This document shows, one piece after another, positions 6,526 to 9,863 of a stretch of DNA of 9,863 nucleotides (the first letter of the stretch is position 1; each line of letters starts with the position of its first letter). Source of the DNA: Thermogutta sp. Its GTDB lineage: Bacteria; Planctomycetota; Planctomycetia; Pirellulales; Thermoguttaceae. The stretch is taken from NCBI RefSeq assembly GCF_014359955.1, contig NZ_JACIYL010000081.1, positions 1-9,863 on the forward strand, given 5' to 3'. The position numbers and the translations under genes were made by a program. Below the pieces are notes generated by a model. It was given only the letters and a program-made list of their open reading frames with translations, searched no databases and was not told the DNA's origin.

Positions 6526-7614
6526 CTACGGATGAAACGCTGCGATCCTCATCAGCAGTGACCACCAGGGCCAGCCGAAAATGAGGATGATCCCAAAAAC
6601 GACAATCACGCCTGGAATAATGATGGCCAGAGGCACCGTAACCGACCGGAACACCTGCATCCGGCGCTCACACCGATGGCCCCATTGCTCAGCGAGACTT
6701 TTCAGAGAGTTCGCCAGTTCGGGGGATGCGATGCCGTCCACGATGGTCCATCGCACGCCGGCGGGAATTCGGCGGTAATCCTTTCCCAGTGCCGCCGACC
6801 AATTCTGATTGCTGATTGCATCCGCCAGCCGTTCGGCCTCTTCCCGCCATCTCCTATCACCCAGGATGGTCCCCGCCAGTCGGACGGCTTCATCCACCGG
6901 CACCCCATGCTCTATTCCCAGGGACAAAAGATCGGTGAACACCGCGACCTGCTCGCTTCGGACGATCCCCCGGACCCCCGGAAACCAGCCCAGACGCCAC
7001 ACAAAGTAATCCGGCATCAGAATGCGGGCCCGATTAATCAAGAGGACCCACGAAAGAAACAGCACGACGGGAACAAGGGCAGCCGCTGGGCCCCAGTAGG
7101 GCAGACTGGCGCGCAATGTCTGGAGCACGCGGAGCAGGCCCGATCCATCAGCTCCCCAGTCACGCAGGCTTTCCAACAGAACGGGGAACACAAATGCAAG
7201 GAATCCCGCAAGCAGTCCCACAGCCACAAGAAAAATGAGGAGAGGATAGGCCAGCGAGGCCACCAATTGATTGCGAACAGCGATCGCCCGCTCTCCAAAT
7301 CGGCCAATGTCCGCCAGGATTGCACCGGTTTGGGCCGACCTGTTTCCCAACCGAAGCACCGCCCCGTAAACAGGTGCCAGATCTCTGTCCACTTTTTCGA
7401 GGGCTTGCTCCAGGGGCACCCCTTGCTTGAGGGCTTCGCTGATTTCCTGGACCGTTTTTCGCCAGCGGCGGCTGCCCCCCACGTTCCACCGTGCCAGAAA
7501 ACGTTCCAGAGGCAATCCCAGCTTCACCAGGGACGCAATCTGTCTGTGCAGAGCAAGAAACTCGGCGGCCGACAGCGAACCTCCGCGCGAAGAGGAAGAG
7601 TTCGGTTGCGCCAC
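6526..7614 (-). CDS. Type II secretion F-domain (GspF/PilC-like) protein, first gene of the operon
   Basis: 362 residues from GTG 7614. The alternative TTG at 7620 is two codons earlier, but the AAAGGAG ribosome site (7623-7629) lies 8 nt before the GTG and only 2 nt before the TTG, so GTG is preferred. Two T2SF modules are visible: about 15-118 followed by membrane segment 120-145, and about 220-325 followed by 326-350; another membrane segment is at about 172-193. The first module contains the GspF-like pattern LKQGVPLEQAL and then SAQTGAILADIGRFGERA, close to the family's conserved G-x-L-x-x-x-L region. The second has LLSLGIEHGVPVDEAVRLAG, typical of the repeated domain. The product is probably an inner-membrane platform for pilus or pseudopilus assembly. 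It is the gene nearest the promoter at 7659-7687. Closest of the three paralogues to a standard GspF by domain layout. Confidence 0.93.
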   Translation of the reverse strand: MAQPNSSSSRGGSLSAAEFLALHRQIASLVKLGLPLERFLARWNVGGSRRWRKTVQEISEALKQGVPLEQALEKVDRDLAPVYGAVLRLGNRSAQTGAILADIGRFGERAIAVRNQLVASLAYPLLIFLVAVGLLAGFLAFVFPVLLESLRDWGADGSGLLRVLQTLRASLPYWGPAAALVPVVLFLSWVLLINRARILMPDYFVWRLGWFPGVRGIVRSEQVAVFTDLLSLGIEHGVPVDEAVRLAGTILGDRRWREEAERLADAISNQNWSAALGKDYRRIPAGVRWTIVDGIASPELANSLKSLAEQWGHRCERRMQVFRSVTVPLAIIIPGVIVVFGIILIFGWPWWSLLMRIAAFHP

Positions 7615-7622
7615 GGACAAGG

Positions 7623-7629
7623 CTCCTTT
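7623..7629 (-). promoter_or_regulatory. Strong ribosome binding site deciding GTG start at 7614
   Basis: The minus strand reads AAAGGAG, then 8 nt, then GTG (7614). The upstream TTG at 7620 is only 2 nt from the site, too close for efficient initiation, so the GTG is the likely start of the first platform gene. Confidence 0.75.
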
Positions 7630-7658
7630 AAAGCAACAAAGAGCTGAATGTCACCCAC

Positions 7659-7687
7659 AATATAGCGTGCCGCCCCGGCTACGTCAA
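7659..7687 (-). promoter_or_regulatory. Sigma70-like promoter of the pilus-type operon
   Basis: On the minus strand a -35 box TTGACG (7682-7687) is separated by exactly 17 nt from a -10 box TATATT (7659-7664). The expected transcription start is near 7652, giving a leader of about 38 nt that contains the AAAGGAG ribosome site. It sits just after the terminator-like hairpin of the upstream gene, which fits the start of an independent operon. Seen by inspection only; no other sigma-factor motif was noticed here. Confidence 0.65.
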
Positions 7688-7713
7688 CAAGCCTTGCTCA
7701 AGATCGTCGATCC

Positions 7714-7740
7714 AAAAAGCCGCTGCGATACCCGCTCGGC
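7714..7740 (-). terminator. Probable intrinsic terminator of the rfbD-like gene
   Basis: On the minus strand the sequence folds as GCCG/CGGC closed by an A versus AG internal loop, then GCG/CGC around a GGTAT loop, followed directly by five T residues (7714-7718). It lies 115 nt after the reductase stop and 26 nt before the -35 box of the next operon. The stem is short and interrupted, so strength is uncertain. Confidence 0.5.
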
Positions 7741-7855
7741 CAAATGTCAGGACGGATGGCCGGAGCCCACTGACGGCTGTTGTCCTGTCCGTGGCCTGTG
7801 AGGCTGATGTACCGCTGGTCCCCGCCAATTTCAGGCCTTCCACACTTTGTTCGCG

Positions 7856-8734
7856 CTAACCCACGACGTTGTGCGCTGGGTCAAGTTTTTCTCTTTCCCG
7901 GAGATACTCAGCCAGGGCATCTTTCCAGTGCGGGAGCGGTGGGGCGTCAATGAATCGCTGGTATTTCGAAGTGTCCAGCACACTGAAGCGAGGACGCGGT
8001 GCTTTCGCACCATATTCTTCCGTGGTGATTGGCGTGATATCGACATCCCAGTTGAGAAGCCGAAAAATCTCGCATGCGAAGCGATACCAGGTGGTGAAAC
8101 CATCGTTAACAATGTGAAACGTTCCGAACATGGAGGTCCCGATCAAGTAGCGGATCGCCCTCGCCACATGGACCACGTAGCTGGGAGTACAGAATTGATC
8201 ATCAACCACCCGGAGGGACTTCCCCGAGCGGCCCAGGCGGATCATGGTCTCTACAAAATTGCCCGGGGAATTGGCCCCCAACCGGCCGTACAGGCCGCAC
8301 GTCCGCACAATGTAGTGCTTCTCCCACGCGAGCACTTTCAGCTCGCCTTCGTATTTGCTTGTTGCATAAACTCCCTGCGGCGAAGCGGGATCCTCTTCCC
8401 GGAATGGTTCCGTCCGAAACGGCTCTCCACCGAACACATAGTCGGTGCTGACGTAAAGCAGGGGGCAGTTCAGTTCCCGGGCCAGCTCAGCCAGCACGCC
8501 GGTGGCGGTGGCGTTGATCGCGAAGCACCTGTCCGGCTCGTCTTCGGCCTTATCCACGGCGGTGTAGGCAGCCGCATGGACAATCGCGTCCGGATGCAGG
8601 TCTCGGAGAGTTCGTCTGACGCCGTCGAAATCGAGAAGATCGAATTCCGGTAGGTCCAGGCCGACGGCCTCTGACCCCCACTGGCGACACAACTCTCCCC
8701 CCAACTGGCCTTTTGCACCGGTTACCGCAATCAC
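7856..8734 (-). CDS. rfbD: dTDP-4-dehydrorhamnose reductase (RmlD/RfbD family)
   Basis: 292 residues, about the usual length of this family. It is an NAD(P)H-dependent extended short-chain dehydrogenase: GAKGQLG at 6-12 is the glycine-rich cofactor loop, AAAYTAVDKAE at 54-64 and STDYVF at 96-101 are family blocks, and Tyr123-x3-Lys127 is the catalytic pair. VVDDQFCTPSY at 177-187 and RPRFSVLDTSKY near 247-258 match the substrate-side signatures of RmlD. The enzyme reduces dTDP-4-dehydro-L-rhamnose to dTDP-L-rhamnose, the last step of the rhamnose donor pathway for surface polysaccharides, in the cytoplasm. The start is GTG at 8734 with a GGGAG site about 7 nt upstream; stop is TAG. No rmlA, rmlB or rmlC is present, so the gene is isolated from its pathway here. 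The 235-nt gap and hairpin suggest it is not part of the pilus-type operon downstream. A related NDP-sugar reductase is the alternative. Confidence 0.93.
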   Translation of the reverse strand: MIAVTGAKGQLGGELCRQWGSEAVGLDLPEFDLLDFDGVRRTLRDLHPDAIVHAAAYTAVDKAEDEPDRCFAINATATGVLAELARELNCPLLYVSTDYVFGGEPFRTEPFREEDPASPQGVYATSKYEGELKVLAWEKHYIVRTCGLYGRLGANSPGNFVETMIRLGRSGKSLRVVDDQFCTPSYVVHVARAIRYLIGTSMFGTFHIVNDGFTTWYRFACEIFRLLNWDVDITPITTEEYGAKAPRPRFSVLDTSKYQRFIDAPPLPHWKDALAEYLREREKLDPAHNVVG

Positions 8735-8791
8735 GTTGAAGCTCCCGCTCTGTGGAACTCAAAACCGCGAATCTCTCTCCTCTGGTTTTCG

Positions 8792-8815
8792 ATAAGCTAG
8801 TATAAACTAGGTTAT
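8792..8815. repeat. Inverted repeat in the divergent promoter region
   Basis: Two 10-nt arms, ATAAGCTAGT and ACTAGGTTAT, are separated by ATAA and are complementary except for one position. The element lies in AT-rich DNA between the divergent rfbD-like and FmdB-like genes. On the minus strand it contains TATACT (8799-8804), which could serve as a -10 box for the reductase gene, but only a weak -35 (TTGGTC, 19 nt away) is seen. It might be an operator; no regulator can be named. Confidence 0.45.
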
Positions 8816-8950
8816 AGGAGAACGACCAAGTACCGGCCTGGAGGAGATGTTGCCAGATCGAAAGCCACTCCTTTGCGGAGCCGGTTTTCAACGGTAGCCT
8901 GCGGCATCGACAAACCCGCAGATACGCCTGAAAGAGAAAAGGAGCCAGCC

Positions 8951-9625
8951 GTGCCAATCTACGAGTTTTACTGCGCCGATTGTCACACGGTGTACAGCTT
9001 CTTTTCACGCAGAATCAATACCGAGAAACGGCCCGACTGCCCCCGGTGTGGGCGTCCCCAGTTGGAACGCCGGGTATCCCGGTTTGCCATTGGTCGCGGG
9101 GGATCATCTGACGCGGAGAAAGGGGAGGGCGGGCAGGAAGACGATGACCTGTTGCCCCCTGGGTTCGATGAAGAGAAGTTCGAACGGGCGATGATGGAGT
9201 TGGCCTCTGAGGCGGAGAACCTGGACGAGGAGGATCCCCGCCAGATGGCGCGCCTCATGCGCAAGCTCTCCCAGTCCACAGGCCTCGAATTCGGCGGAGC
9301 GATGGAGGAGGCCATCCGACGGTTGGAAGCGGGCGAAGATCCGGAAAGCATCGAGGAAGATTTGGGCGACCTTTTGGAGGAAGAGGAGCCGATTTTCCAG
9401 CAGTCCGGACGTTCGATTAAAACAATCGTTCAGCATCTCTTGCCCCCGAAACGGGAAGAAACGCTCTACGACCTTGATGCCGCACCGTCAACAGAGCCGG
9501 CACCGTCCGACCCGAAGAAGGAGGTTGGGACGCGTGTCAAGAAGCCTGCGAAAAAAGCTGTCAAGAAGGCCTCAGCCAGGAAGTCCGCCCAATCGGCTGC
9601 TTCCAAGCGGAAGAAAAAGGGCTGA
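8951..9625 (+). CDS. FmdB-family zinc-ribbon protein with long acidic and lysine-rich extension
   Basis: 224 residues from GTG 8951, chosen because an AAGGAG site lies 6 nt upstream and because the protein then begins VPIYEFYC, the characteristic FmdB start. An upstream in-frame TTG at 8873 would add 26 residues that are not FmdB-like. Residues 1-49 form the FmdB zinc ribbon with Cys8-x2-Cys11 and Cys30-x2-Cys33. FmdB-family proteins are usually about 70-110 residues and annotated as putative regulators; here a long extension follows. Residues about 55-165 are strongly acidic, with predicted helical stretches such as EEKFERAMMELASEAENL. The last 38 residues are rich in Lys, Ala and Ser in a KKPAKKAVKKA style, recalling histone H1-like tails. 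Such a tail may bind nucleic acid or ribosomes, which is inference. It is divergent from the rfbD-like gene and appears monocistronic within the window. The exact function is unknown. Confidence 0.9.
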   Translation: MPIYEFYCADCHTVYSFFSRRINTEKRPDCPRCGRPQLERRVSRFAIGRGGSSDAEKGEGGQEDDDLLPPGFDEEKFERAMMELASEAENLDEEDPRQMARLMRKLSQSTGLEFGGAMEEAIRRLEAGEDPESIEEDLGDLLEEEEPIFQQSGRSIKTIVQHLLPPKREETLYDLDAAPSTEPAPSDPKKEVGTRVKKPAKKAVKKASARKSAQSAASKRKKKG

Positions 9626-9641
9626 ACCCACTTTTCCTTCC
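9609..9641 (+). terminator. Weak hairpin over the FmdB-like stop codon
   Basis: The arm 9609-9621 (GGAAGAAAAAGGG) can pair with 9628-9641 with one mismatch and one bulged A, around a loop that includes the stop codon. No T tract follows directly, so it is at best a weak terminator or a chance purine-rich pairing. Confidence 0.25.
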
Positions 9642-9728
9642 AACCAATTTGTCCAACCGGTCCGCGGTGTGCCGTCTCAGCGAAAATTCGCCCAGTGGCC
9701 AACGGAGACCCAGAGGGGCTGAACAAGG

Positions 9729-9863
9729 ATGTCTCCGCCTGGGAGATCCGCGAAAGAAAAAATTCCTGTTTGCCTGCCGGCTGCTTATCCTTCGAGAAAA
9801 ATGACTCCCGGTGCGGGCGGCCATCTCGTGCGCCGGCTCCTGTCCTCCAGACAACGGGGTTAT
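9729..9863 (+). CDS. Possible start of an unidentified gene, cut by window edge
   Basis: From ATG 9729 the + frame is open for 45 codons to the window end. A GAGGGG stretch 10 nt upstream could be a ribosome site. A later in-frame ATG at 9801 is another possible start, and codons from there have more G/C at third positions, like the neighbouring genes. The visible residues are basic and match nothing I recognise. The frame could equally be chance. The preceding stretch 9626-9728 holds no gene that I can support. Confidence 0.22.
   Translation, partial: MSPPGRSAKEKIPVCLPAAYPSRKMTPGAGGHLVRRLLSSRQRGY

Noticed and set aside
6676..7647. 323-codon open frame on the + strand, antisense to the first platform gene
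   Set aside because: It lies opposite a clear GspF-like gene, has a composition rich in His, Gln, Arg and Pro typical of antisense shadows, and shows no recognisable domain.
7847..8653. 268-codon open frame on the + strand, antisense to the rfbD-like gene
   Set aside because: The opposite strand encodes a full RmlD-type enzyme with intact catalytic motifs; the + frame has no family features.
8873..8950. TTG start adding 26 residues to the FmdB-like protein
   Set aside because: The GTG at 8951 has an AAGGAG site 6 nt upstream and gives the standard FmdB N-terminus.
1..9863. CRISPR arrays, insertion sequences, tRNA or rRNA genes
   Set aside because: No regularly spaced direct repeats, transposase motifs, terminal repeats or tRNA-like folds were noticed on either strand by eye.

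Overview
The window looks like chromosomal DNA of a planctomycete, probably a Pirellulales-like lineage, though this is inferred from gene content only. The main pointer is a tandem pair of DUF1559 proteins (prepilin-type N-terminus, H-X9-DG family), a family strongly expanded in Planctomycetota. GC content is moderately high, and GTG and TTG starts appear to be used next to clear Shine-Dalgarno sites.

Layout, right to left. At the right end, on the + strand, is a long FmdB-family zinc-ribbon protein (8951-9625). After it comes a short stretch with at most the beginning of another + strand gene. Divergent from FmdB is an RmlD/RfbD-type dTDP-4-dehydrorhamnose reductase (7856-8734, - strand). 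It is followed by a terminator-like hairpin with a T tract (7714-7740). Directly after that is a sigma70-like promoter (TTGACG, 17-nt spacer, TATATT; 7659-7687) pointing left.

The promoter appears to drive a nine-gene - strand operon filling positions 1-7614. In transcription order it encodes: a GspF/PilC-type platform protein; an 81-residue four-cysteine CxxC protein; a second GspF-like protein; a third GspF-like protein with extra N-terminal membrane segments; a PilV/GspI-like minor pseudopilin; a PulJ-like minor pseudopilin; a PilX/GspK-like protein; and two DUF1559 proteins, the last running off the left edge. Two junctions among the minor pilin genes are 4-nt ATGA overlaps.

Together the genes encode the inner-membrane platform and pilin-like subunits of a type IV pilus or type II secretion-like machine. 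No ATPase (GspE/PilB), secretin, GspL/M or prepilin peptidase is visible here, so those parts must be encoded elsewhere or left of the window. The most unusual points are three divergent GspF paralogues in one operon, the small zinc-ribbon candidate between them, and the atypical prepilin leaders of two subunits.
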